Assembly (NCBI GenBank): GCA_024222455.1 | Contig: JAAEPD010000489.1 | Location: 1 to 33,358, forward strand | DNA length: 33,358 bases | Reading direction: 5' to 3' | Origin: Aureispira sp. | Lineage (GTDB): Bacteria > Bacteroidota > Bacteroidia > Chitinophagales > Saprospiraceae | In this document: positions 16,509 to 23,634 of the stretch, in pieces | How positions within the stretch are numbered: the first letter of the stretch is position 1 | Layout of the letters: every line of letters begins with the position of its first letter | The notes under the pieces: model-generated | Told to the model about the DNA's origin: nothing | The model's database searches: none | Seen by the model: only the letters and a program-made list of their open reading frames with translations | Position numbers and translations under genes: made by a program

Positions 16509-17315
16509 CTATTGTCTTTTAAAGAAGATTGGAATAGATCCTTTAGCTGTTCCTTTCCCTGCTGCAGATTGATATTGATATTCTTTTGCACAATCTTCAG
16601 CAATCTTCCACTGACGACTGTTTGTAATTGTGCTTATTCCATTTTTAGTTTTCAATTTGGCTTCTGCATCAGTTACCTTTCCATTTTCGTTTACTGTTAT
16701 CATCACCCAAACAGTACCTTGCTCACCATCCCAATTCTTGAGGGCATCACATTTGTTTTGAATCTTTCTATTTCCTACTTTACCTGTACCATCACCTTGA
16801 TCTCCCAATCCACTTCCTCCACCAATATCTTTTTTACCTAGAGGATTTCCTTGTGTGCCAGGTCCAGTTTTATCTCCTTTCCCACCACCACCAAATACTG
16901 CATTTGTATTTACCGTTTTTTTAGGCTCACTATTGGTGTTAGTGTTTGTATTAGTATTGGTATTAGTAGTAGTTGTCGTTTTTACAGGATCTGTAGTTGT
17001 TTTTACAGGATCTGAATTTTCATCCTCTACAGTTTCTACATCTTCTACTTCATCTACAACAGGCTCTGTTGGAGGAGTTGGCTGAGGCTGAGGTTCATCT
17101 GTAGGTGGATTAGGATTATCCGAATCGTTTCCACCAGCATATTCTACATTTCCAAAAGAAGCCATAAGACCTTCAGCTTCAGGAATAGGATAAATTGTTC
17201 TAAAAAATGGAAAGACAAAAAATATTAAAATAATGACGCCTGCTATTCCAGCGCCTATTCTGCCTTTCATTTTATCTTCTGGTCTTTCAGAAGCATCTAT
17301 GCTATATTCACTCAT
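16509..17315 (-). CDS. TonB-like energy transducer
   Basis: 268 residues. Short cytoplasmic N-terminus, one membrane helix (about 19-38), then a Pro-rich stretch (NPNPPTDEPQPQPTPPTEP), an acidic stretch, a repetitive Thr/Asn tract (DPVKTTT twice, then TNTNTNTN), and a Gly-rich KGDKTGPGTQGNPLGKKD linker. A C-terminal domain (about 180-268; VWVMITVNENGKVTDAEAK) is typical of Bacteroidota TonB. It spans the periplasm and passes proton-motive energy from ExbB/ExbD to outer-membrane receptors. It is the last gene of the operon, 91 bp after the ExbD-like gene. The low-complexity linker is longer than average. Not the only TonB such genomes usually encode, so its receptor is unknown. Confidence 0.82.
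   Translation of the reverse strand: MSEYSIDASERPEDKMKGRIGAGIAGVIILIFFVFPFFRTIYPIPEAEGLMASFGNVEYAGGNDSDNPNPPTDEPQPQPTPPTEPVVDEVEDVETVEDENSDPVKTTTDPVKTTTTTNTNTNTNTNTNSEPKKTVNTNAVFGGGGKGDKTGPGTQGNPLGKKDIGGGSGLGDQGDGTGKVGNRKIQNKCDALKNWDGEQGTVWVMITVNENGKVTDAEAKLKTKNGISTITNSRQWKIAEDCAKEYQYQSAAGKGTAKGSIPIFFKRQ
16932..17014 (-). repeat. low-complexity repeats in the tonB linker
   Basis: A hexamer-like tract encoding alternating Thr-Asn (16932-16964) is followed by two copies, 21 bp apart, of a unit ending TTTTTACAGGATCTG on the plus strand (ending 16993 and 17014), encoding DPVKTTT twice. It is in frame and may vary in copy number by slippage. Confidence 0.7.
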
Positions 17316-17406
17316 AAGATAAGTAATTAAACAAGATTAGGATCATCTAACCCTGATAGTTATTAAGTTTAAGATCTAGTGTTTATAAATAACACTTTTG
17401 TCTATA

Positions 17407-17787
17407 TTATGGTTCCGTAGTCAATTCAACTTTTACATCCATTGCATTGGCAACCAACACTATATCAGCTATACTGCCTACTCTTTTCGATTTAGGAATT
17501 ACTATATTTATGTAATTCTCTTCATGTTGTTGTTTAGCCTGCACGATAGCCTTCCTTAACATAGATGCAAACTGATCGTAATTGGTTGTATCAGTTTCTA
17601 TCAAATAAGTAGTATCTGATAAAAAGTGTACAGAAACTTCATTTCCTTCTATAGGTTTGGGAGTTATCCAGTTTCCCAACCATGCTTGTACAAAAAACGC
17701 TAGTACGAACACAATAGCTGTGAGCATAATAGCGCGTCTTTTAATATTTCCTTGTTCTAGTTTTTCATAACTTCTCCTAAAGGCCAT
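17407..17787 (-). CDS. divergent ExbD-like protein lacking the membrane aspartate motif
   Basis: 126 residues. One membrane helix (about 19-37, MLTAIVFVLAFFVQAWLG) follows a basic stretch, then a periplasmic domain whose end (SIADIVLVANAMDVKVELTTEP) lines up with the ExbD ends in the two neighbouring genes (VTVVDILNDYGVKMILATK and VEMMKVSNKLGVRLILATD). The SSLTDIIFLLLIFF segment with the proton-carrying Asp, present in both neighbours, is absent. It sits in the ExbD position of the operon, 37 bp after exbD2 and 91 bp before tonB. I infer a degenerate or structural ExbD paralogue. The homology is short and needs a structure-based check. An unrelated bitopic protein is the alternative. Confidence 0.55.
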   Translation of the reverse strand: MAFRRSYEKLEQGNIKRRAIMLTAIVFVLAFFVQAWLGNWITPKPIEGNEVSVHFLSDTTYLIETDTTNYDQFASMLRKAIVQAKQQHEENYINIVIPKSKRVGSIADIVLVANAMDVKVELTTEP

Positions 17788-17824
17788 TGAATCATGCTAA
17801 TTTGAAGGTCTGAAAAAGCTGTAT

Positions 17825-18238
17825 TTAGTTACTAAGTTTAGTCGCTAAAATCATTTTTACCCCATAATCATTCAATATATCTACTACTGTTACCAAAGCT
17901 TGTGCTTCTGCTTGTTCGTGTATATCTAAGATTACAGTAATATCCTCTGGGTTTCGTCCATCTTTACGTATCTTATTTCCTAATTTAGTTCTAAGTTCCA
18001 TTTCAGCTACAGAAGAGCCATCTATGCTCATGCGTTGCTTTTCATCTACTGATACCTTAATCGGTTCTTGACTAGAGGTAGCTTTAGTTTTGCTAGAACT
18101 AGGTAACTTTAGATTGATCGCTGTAGGACTCACCAAAGAAGAGGTCAACATAAAAAAGATCAGTAACAGAAAGATAATATCTGTTAACGACGACATATTA
18201 AACTCTGCGGATACCTTTGTTTGCTTTCTATATCCCAT
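17825..18238 (-). CDS. exbD: ExbD/TolR biopolymer transport protein (second copy)
   Basis: 137 residues. MGYRKQTKVSAEFNMSSLTD leads into one membrane helix with the conserved Asp of TDIIFLLLIFFMLTSS that carries protons in the ExbB5-ExbD2 motor. The periplasmic domain ends in DILNDYGVKMILATK. It starts 6 bp after the previous exbD stop and is clearly a tandem duplicate: the stretch from FNMSS to TSSL is shared residue for residue. Bacteroidota commonly carry two ExbD subunits in such operons. It powers the TonB protein of the same operon. Confidence 0.9.
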   Translation of the reverse strand: MGYRKQTKVSAEFNMSSLTDIIFLLLIFFMLTSSLVSPTAINLKLPSSSKTKATSSQEPIKVSVDEKQRMSIDGSSVAEMELRTKLGNKIRKDGRNPEDITVILDIHEQAEAQALVTVVDILNDYGVKMILATKLSN

Positions 18239-18244
18239 TTAAGC

Positions 18245-18673
18245 TTATTTTTTTTGAGGGTCTGTTGCCAAAATTAAGCGAACACCCAATTTGTTGCTCA
18301 CTTTCATCATTTCTACTATAGTTCCTGTAGTCTCTTTAGCTTCTACATTCAAGACCACAGTTACTTCAGTAGCAATGCCTTTTTGCTTATTTTTAGCGCG
18401 CTCTTCTCTGATACGCACCAATAAGCGTTCTTCTAGCATGCCCCTAGAAACCTCTTCGCTCTCTATAAAAAACTTCCGCTCAGCAGTGATCGAAAGTGCT
18501 ATGTTTTGAGGAGAAGGTGTCTTACTATTTGATTGTGGACGATCTAGGTTCTTAGCGTTAGGGCTAGTCAAACTAGAGGTCAACATAAAGAAGATCAACA
18601 GCAAAAAGATAATATCCGTCAAAGACGACATATTAAACTCTGCATTGAACTTTGTTCTTTTCTTTAATCCCAT
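18245..18673 (-). CDS. exbD: ExbD/TolR biopolymer transport protein (first copy)
   Basis: 142 residues from the ATG at 18673. An earlier in-frame ATG at 18709 would add 12 residues unlike the paralogue. The start at 18673 gives MGLKKRTKFNAEFNMSS, matching the next gene's MGYRKQTKVSAEFNMSS, so it is preferred. The membrane helix carries the TDIIFLLLIFF motif with the proton-conducting Asp. The periplasmic domain ends MMKVSNKLGVRLILATD. It lies 63 bp after exbB and 6 bp before exbD2. Confidence 0.9.
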   Translation of the reverse strand: MGLKKRTKFNAEFNMSSLTDIIFLLLIFFMLTSSLTSPNAKNLDRPQSNSKTPSPQNIALSITAERKFFIESEEVSRGMLEERLLVRIREERAKNKQKGIATEVTVVLNVEAKETTGTIVEMMKVSNKLGVRLILATDPQKK

Positions 18674-18736
18674 TGGGAATGATTCTTTAAAATGAATAAT
18701 TAAGACCAAAAATAGAATCTACTCTAAGAGTTTAGC

Positions 18737-19444
18737 CTAAGCAGCAGGTTCTTGCAATAGATCTAAAAATTCTACTGTAGCAGCCTCCATCTTAAAGATA
18801 ACTCTATCCATACCAGCTACCAATGAGTTGTACCCAATAAAGGCAATAATACCCACTAATAGACCAAATGCAGTAGTAATCAAAGCTTGGTAAATACCAC
18901 CAGCCAAAGCCTCCGTACTTACGTCACCACCTGCCATATTCATAAACGACAAGATCATACCTGTTACTGTTCCGAAGAAACCAATCATTGGTGCAGCTCC
19001 CGAAATAGTAGCCAATAAAGAAAGGCGTTTCTCTAGTTTAAAAATCTCTAAATTACCTACATTCTCTACAGCAGTATTGATATCTTCTAGAGGTTTACCA
19101 ATACGTTGCAATCCCTTTGTTACTAATCGAGCTACAGGTGTATCCTTGCTTGCACATAGGTTCAATGCACTCTGAATATCTCCATTTTGTACATAGGTAC
19201 GAATTTGCCCCATAAAGTTTTCATCTACTTCTCCAGCACGTTTGATAGTCAAATAACGCTCGATCAAGATATAAATAGCCATTATAGACAATAACAACAA
19301 AATAACTGCGATAACGATACCAATAGGTCCCCCTTGAACAATTACTTCAATCAGGGAAAAACTAACTTCAGTAGGTTCATCTACTGTTGTAGTATCAGTT
19401 AGTGTAGTTGGGTCTTGGAATAAAAAAAGCGGATTTGGAAACAT
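18737..19444 (-). CDS. exbB: ExbB/TolQ/MotA-family proton channel protein
   Basis: 235 residues. Three membrane helices (about 30-62, 140-170, 185-210). A short N-terminal extension (MFPNPLFLFQDPTTLTDTTT) precedes them and may sit in the periplasm. The MotA/TolQ/ExbB signature is clear: LSLLATISGAAPMIGFFGTV, then GMILSFMNM, then GGIYQALITTAFGLLVGI. ExbB pentamers with ExbD convert proton flow into motion of TonB. It is the first gene of the five-gene operon down to 16509. No clear promoter was found in the 240 bp upstream. Confidence 0.93.
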   Translation of the reverse strand: MFPNPLFLFQDPTTLTDTTTVDEPTEVSFSLIEVIVQGGPIGIVIAVILLLLSIMAIYILIERYLTIKRAGEVDENFMGQIRTYVQNGDIQSALNLCASKDTPVARLVTKGLQRIGKPLEDINTAVENVGNLEIFKLEKRLSLLATISGAAPMIGFFGTVTGMILSFMNMAGGDVSTEALAGGIYQALITTAFGLLVGIIAFIGYNSLVAGMDRVIFKMEAATVEFLDLLQEPAA

Positions 19445-19685
19445 ATCTTTTTTATTAAGTTTAATTATAATGTTACTTCTCCAATCTCTTGTAATGTGAT
19501 TAAACTAGATATTGGTAAAAAATAATGAAGTGTTAATAATGAACATTCTTGAATTGCCTATAGATGTTCGTGACCTAGCGAATATATAAAGAATGCTTAT
19601 TATCTCAATACTTCGGCCTACTATTTTTTGATACAAAACGTTTTTTTTCTTTTTTTATTGGATCTACTCCTTCTTTTAATGTTTT

Positions 19686-20180
19686 TTAACGATCATAATC
19701 TTTAATAGTATTGAGTAAAAATGGTAAAATACTATTGGCTTCAAAATCTAAAAAATTGTAGCCCATCCAAGGTGTTGCATCATAGCCATCTACTATCTTG
19801 CCATAACTAGTACTTGTACTATCACAACAAAGAAAATACCAGTGTTTATCCGAATATTCGCCTATATTAAGCCAAACTTCCTTCACAGAATCCCCAACAC
19901 CTCCCCAATGTTCAGTATTAGCAATAACAGTTTCTGCATTAAAAAAAGCTGTCCCATAGTTTCCTCCCAACTCAATAGTCCTACCTCCTAAGGTCAATAA
20001 AAAACCTTTGTAGTCTTCTGGAATCAAAAACTGCTCTTTAGAAATAGCTTGTTCAAATTCCTTTTCAAAAAAAGGAGTTAGAGTAGTATATATTTTCTGT
20101 ATAATATCTTGATTTTCATAGGTTTCTTTTTCACCATAGACTTTACCTAAAGCAATGAGTTCTTGTATGATCTCTTCCAT
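19686..20180 (-). CDS. SMI1/KNR4 (SUKH) family protein
   Basis: 164 residues. The SUKH hallmark IPEDYKGFLLTLGG is at 53-66, followed by a Gly-rich stretch, the WYFLCCDSTSTSYGKIVDGY strand pair (about 113-132) and a terminal SILPFLLNTI helix. SUKH proteins commonly act as immunity proteins against contact-delivered or secreted nuclease and other toxins, though many are housekeeping or of unknown function. It starts 27 bp after the S41 peptidase gene and is presumably in its operon. No toxin gene is visible beside it, so immunity is only a possibility. Confidence 0.8.
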   Translation of the reverse strand: MEEIIQELIALGKVYGEKETYENQDIIQKIYTTLTPFFEKEFEQAISKEQFLIPEDYKGFLLTLGGRTIELGGNYGTAFFNAETVIANTEHWGGVGDSVKEVWLNIGEYSDKHWYFLCCDSTSTSYGKIVDGYDATPWMGYNFLDFEANSILPFLLNTIKDYDR

Positions 20181-20207
20181 GAGATAATAAATATTGTTGT
20201 TGTTTAG

Positions 20208-21578
20208 CTAGAAGTGCTGTATAAGTTTTAGTGTATACTCTAGAGCTTTTTCTGCCTTAACTTTATAATTGGGTTTTACCCCTTTTTTATCTATTCTATA
20301 ACCATCTGCAGCATAATAATCTGCTGTAGGTATAAAAACATTAAACCCATCTATTAAGTCAAAAAGTTCACCATTAAGCATAGCTCCTGCTGTAGTTTCG
20401 CCTACTATGGTAGCCAATCCATATTGTTTCAGACAATGGATTATAGATTCACAAGTACTTGCAGTATTTTTATTAGCAAGAATAAACAGTTGCCCTTTAT
20501 ATGTTTGTTTAGCAGGATCTACCCGAAGACAAAGCCCCTCTTGCTTATGTATTCCTTTTATAATTAAATCAAAGCTAGCATCTGAGAACTGTGTTAAAGT
20601 AGGATATTCGCTCACTTCAGGCACCTCTTTTCCTTGATTAAACCAACGTTGTGTCAGAAAAACACCTCCATAATATGAAGCATCCACTAAGTACCTAACT
20701 AGTTGCATACCTGATTCTATAGAGCCTCCAGAATTATCTCTTAAATCAATAATCAAATGAGTGTAATTCTTTTTTAGTAAAGTATCAAAATATAGGATAA
20801 CTTCCTCTTTTGTACCACTAAAACTCTTGACTTTTAGGTAGGCTATACTGTCTGCCAACTCTTTTTGCTCTAGATATTTATTGGATTTAACAACTGTAGA
20901 GTCTATAGTTTTTGGACTCTTTTTAACCATAGCATAATGTGAAAATGGCAGTTTTTTAGCCAGAATAAAAAACCTAACTAACAATTCTACATCATCCTTT
21001 GCGCAACTTCCTACCTTTCTTATTTTACGCTTAAACCCTTTCCATTTAGAACGAGTCAATAACTTAGGGTTATATAATTTCTCTTCAGAAATTTCCAGCA
21101 ACTTATTTACTAGATTTGAATAATCTTTAGGAATAGGCTTTCCCTCTGAGCGATGCCCCTTCAAAGAGCCTTTAACTTTATGATTTCCATTACTCAACTC
21201 CCAATCTAAAATTGAATCTGTACAATACCCTTTCAAATTATAATTTTGGAAGGGTGTAGCTAATGCTCCTTCTACCCATGCAGTGTCATGTACTTGTCGA
21301 TAAACTTTCCCTCTAAATACACGCAAAAGAGAACCTGCTTTAAATTTTTTCATGGTCAGTCTAGCCAAATTACCTTTCCAAACCCCTAATGTTCTGATAA
21401 CAGCTTTAGGATCAGAAAAAGCTTCAAAAGTAGAATCTTTTAATTCCAATTTTAATGGAATATCGAAACTACTCCAATCCAAATGTAATTGACTATTCCA
21501 ATCCGTTTGAGCATTTACAGTTATACCTAAACCTAACAACATCCACACAAACATCAATAATACTATTAGCTTTTTCAC
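20208..21578 (-). CDS. secreted S41-family serine peptidase
   Basis: 456 residues with a signal peptide (about 1-23, ending VNAQ). The N-terminal 200 residues are unassigned. The peptidase core is at about 245-440: LIIDLRDNSGGSIESG at 275-290, nucleophile Ser374 in NKNTASTCESI, GETTAGAM at 393-400 and a C-terminal DGYRIDKKGVKPNY. In CtpA/Tsp enzymes a catalytic Lys lies 25 residues after the Ser; here that position is Ala399, so it belongs with the tricorn/IRBP-like S41 group that uses a different helper residue. No PDZ domain is recognisable. It likely cleaves peptides in the periplasm. A promoter with LytTR-type repeats lies upstream (21615-21680). Confidence 0.85.
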   Translation of the reverse strand: MKKLIVLLMFVWMLLGLGITVNAQTDWNSQLHLDWSSFDIPLKLELKDSTFEAFSDPKAVIRTLGVWKGNLARLTMKKFKAGSLLRVFRGKVYRQVHDTAWVEGALATPFQNYNLKGYCTDSILDWELSNGNHKVKGSLKGHRSEGKPIPKDYSNLVNKLLEISEEKLYNPKLLTRSKWKGFKRKIRKVGSCAKDDVELLVRFFILAKKLPFSHYAMVKKSPKTIDSTVVKSNKYLEQKELADSIAYLKVKSFSGTKEEVILYFDTLLKKNYTHLIIDLRDNSGGSIESGMQLVRYLVDASYYGGVFLTQRWFNQGKEVPEVSEYPTLTQFSDASFDLIIKGIHKQEGLCLRVDPAKQTYKGQLFILANKNTASTCESIIHCLKQYGLATIVGETTAGAMLNGELFDLIDGFNVFIPTADYYAADGYRIDKKGVKPNYKVKAEKALEYTLKLIQHF

Positions 21579-21614
21579 AATAATTAAGTTTTAATTCATC
21601 AAATAAAGACAAAT

Positions 21615-21647
21615 CAAAACTACAACGACTAACTACTGATAAACAAA
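21615..21647 (-). promoter_or_regulatory. promoter of the S41 peptidase gene
   Basis: On the minus strand TTTG (21647-21644), a 21-bp spacer and TAGTTTTG (21622-21615) fit the Bacteroidota -33/-7 consensus in full. The predicted start would leave a leader of about 30 nt before the ATG at 21578. Confidence 0.6.
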
Positions 21648-21650
21648 CAC

Positions 21651-21680
21651 TTGGTGCGAGTGGTAAAGCTTTTGGTGTGA
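21651..21680 (-). promoter_or_regulatory. candidate LytTR operator: two 9-bp direct repeats
   Basis: TTGGTGCGA (21651-21659) and TTGGTGTGA (21672-21680) match at 8 of 9 positions, separated by exactly 12 bp. This is the layout (9-bp repeats, 12-bp spacer, same helix face) known for LytTR dimers such as AgrA. It ends 3 bp from the -33 box of the S41 promoter and begins 10 bp after the stop of the LytTR gene itself. Confidence 0.55.
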
Positions 21681-21689
21681 ACAACAAGC

Positions 21690-22550
21690 TTATGGGATAA
21701 GTGGTTTGAGTCTTTCGATTACTTGTTTCCCTTTTGAGCGAGCGACGGGAACGACTTCAACAATATCTTGCAAATGCAAAGTATAACCTTGGGCATTTCC
21801 AGACACCTTTTTTACTTTATCTAGATTGACTAGGTACGAGCGATGGCAACGTACAACTTCTTTTACAAGATCTATTTGTTGCTCAACTTTTGTCAAACTA
21901 TTTCGGAGGAGTGTTTTCTGTAGCTTATCCTCTTTATACAAATAAAATTCAGTATAATTATTTGCAGCCTTTATATAATACAGCTCTGAGGGATAGAACT
22001 CTAAGACATCCTTTTTGTTTTCTCCTAATATTTTTAATACCGAAGGACTAGCACTTTCAGTAGATTCTCGTTCTATTTCTTTGGTGATAGTTGTCGCTAA
22101 ACTCTTATATTTTTGAAGTTGCTGTACATAATGAGCTAACACCAAAGCAACTATTGGAAATAATGCTATAGCCGAACTGTTGAAAACAAAACTAATATAG
22201 CCACTCCAATCAATAGGAATTTGGGTAAACCATACTAAATAGAAAAAACAGAGTGTAATAGTTAATATCACCTCTAGTAACAACCAAAGAATCTGTTTAC
22301 CTACAATCCATCTACTTTCATCAAAGAAGGGCAAGACCAAAGCGTCTAAACCTCCAAATACAAACAATACAATTCCACCATATCCTGACAAGAATAAATA
22401 TTTATAAGCATGCTCAAAAGTATCGGTACCAAAGGGCTGAAAAACTATTAAAAATAAGTCTACAAACAAAGCAGCCCCTAACCAAAAAACAAATCGCCAC
22501 AATGGTGATTCAACTAAAGGATAGGGTCTGCTTAGTATAGAAAATATCAT
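21690..22550 (-). CDS. LytTR-family transcription regulator with N-terminal membrane domain
   Basis: 286 residues. Four membrane helices (about 18-38, 52-75, 85-108, 120-142) are followed by a linker and a LytTR DNA-binding domain (about 172-283), with ELYYIKAANNYTEFYLY, the RCHRSYLVNLDKV segment (234-246) and a GYTLHL strand. There is no receiver domain, so it is not a classical response regulator; the membrane part may sense directly. It begins 12 bp after the DUF1295 gene and must share its operon. Likely targets are the S41 gene, via repeats at 21651-21680, and its own operon, via repeats at 23499-23528. Confidence 0.85.
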   Translation of the reverse strand: MIFSILSRPYPLVESPLWRFVFWLGAALFVDLFLIVFQPFGTDTFEHAYKYLFLSGYGGIVLFVFGGLDALVLPFFDESRWIVGKQILWLLLEVILTITLCFFYLVWFTQIPIDWSGYISFVFNSSAIALFPIVALVLAHYVQQLQKYKSLATTITKEIERESTESASPSVLKILGENKKDVLEFYPSELYYIKAANNYTEFYLYKEDKLQKTLLRNSLTKVEQQIDLVKEVVRCHRSYLVNLDKVKKVSGNAQGYTLHLQDIVEVVPVARSKGKQVIERLKPLIP

Positions 22551-22562
22551 TCGTTTAGATAA

Positions 22563-23483
22563 TTATCCAAATTTGGTAAATGGCACAAAACAAGGCACCT
22601 CTTTCTGATAATCCTTATATTCAGGATATTTAGAAGCCGTAATTTCTTCCGAAAAATTAGCACTTCTATTAAACAAAATAAGCAATAGCAAGGCTCCTAC
22701 TGCACTCCAATTTAGCCATTGACCAGTAGCTGCCACACTATAAAAATAAAAGGTGATCCAAATTGCCTGTTCTGCTGCATAGTTAGGATGTCTAGCCAGC
22801 CCCCACAATCCTGTACGGACAAACCCATGCTTGTATTCACCTAGCTCCTCTCCTGCATTGATTCTTCTATATTTTTCAGTCTGAAAGTTCCATTGTTGCT
22901 GATCTGCAATATATTCTATCACAACCAAGCCAACAAACACTACAGCTAATAAATAATCTGCCCAAAACAATTGAGGGTTAGCTGCATCAATACCTGTCAA
23001 GATAGGTAAGGTAAACAAGAAAATCAGCGTTTGCTGATAAAAACAGATAAAAAATAGGTTGAACAACATCCATACCCAGCGATTATTAAACCCTGGTTTC
23101 TGACGCAATACATCCCATCTATAATCTTCTTCACCTGCCCAAAACTTCCAAGAATAACCTCCTCTTCGGCCAAAATTATAAGTCAAACGAGCCCCCCAAA
23201 TAGTTACTAAAACAGCCATTAATATTAATCTAGGTTCTAAATCGCCTGCAACAGCAATATACCAAGCATAAACAATTGGCACAATACTCCAAAGCTTATC
23301 CACTTGGCTAGTATTCTTAGTCAACTCTCCAACTATAAAACAGTACAAAATAACAATTCCCACAATCACAGAAGTATCTAAGAGTATTCCTTGTTGCAAC
23401 ATGGTCAGTGGTTCCCCATAATAAAAGGAAAAAGTAGGCAACACCAGCAAGGTGAAAATCAAAATTAAAATAGTCCCTAACAT
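22563..23483 (-). CDS. DUF1295 / steroid 5-alpha-reductase-like membrane protein
   Basis: 306 residues with seven to eight hydrophobic helices. Typical DUF1295 landmarks are VDKLWSIVPIVYAWYIA, the ARLTYNFGRRGGYSW and EEDYRWDVLR blocks, and the C-terminal GLWGLARHPNYAAEQ (RHPNY at 231-235), the site related to the isoprenylcysteine methyltransferase/ergosterol C24-reductase cofactor fold. The family is assigned to lipid or steroid-like modification, but no bacterial substrate is established. It is the first gene of a two-gene operon with the LytTR regulator. The peroxiredoxin-like gene upstream is separated by a strong terminator. Confidence 0.85.
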   Translation of the reverse strand: MLGTILILIFTLLVLPTFSFYYGEPLTMLQQGILLDTSVIVGIVILYCFIVGELTKNTSQVDKLWSIVPIVYAWYIAVAGDLEPRLILMAVLVTIWGARLTYNFGRRGGYSWKFWAGEEDYRWDVLRQKPGFNNRWVWMLFNLFFICFYQQTLIFLFTLPILTGIDAANPQLFWADYLLAVVFVGLVVIEYIADQQQWNFQTEKYRRINAGEELGEYKHGFVRTGLWGLARHPNYAAEQAIWITFYFYSVAATGQWLNWSAVGALLLLILFNRSANFSEEITASKYPEYKDYQKEVPCFVPFTKFG

Positions 23484-23498
23484 AATTCAAATAGTATT

Positions 23499-23528
23499 TT
23501 GGTTTTGGTAAAATGGTAGTAGGTTTTG
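23499..23528 (-). promoter_or_regulatory. second pair of 9-bp direct repeats, before the LytTR operon
   Basis: TTGGTTTTG (23499-23507) and TAGGTTTTG (23520-23528) match at 8 of 9 positions with a 12-bp spacer. The period is the same as the pair at 21651-21680, and the shared core is TTGGT. The pair ends 15 bp before the DUF1295 ATG, so binding would more likely repress than activate. The G/T-rich local composition weakens the call. Confidence 0.4.
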
Positions 23529-23563
23529 AATAAAAGGGGCGCATAATAGGAGTTTTTAGAAAA

Positions 23564-23596
23564 AAACCTGCAAGATTAACAAAATCTTGCAGGTTT
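23564..23596 (-). terminator. rho-independent terminator of the redoxin gene
   Basis: A perfect 13-bp stem (AAACCTGCAAGAT with its complement), 7-nt loop. On the minus strand the stem is followed by further T (seven in a row including the last stem bases). It starts 38 bp after the stop at 23635. Confidence 0.92.
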
Positions 23597-23634
23597 AGTT
23601 GATAACTTTTTTCTATATATATCTTCTTCCATTA

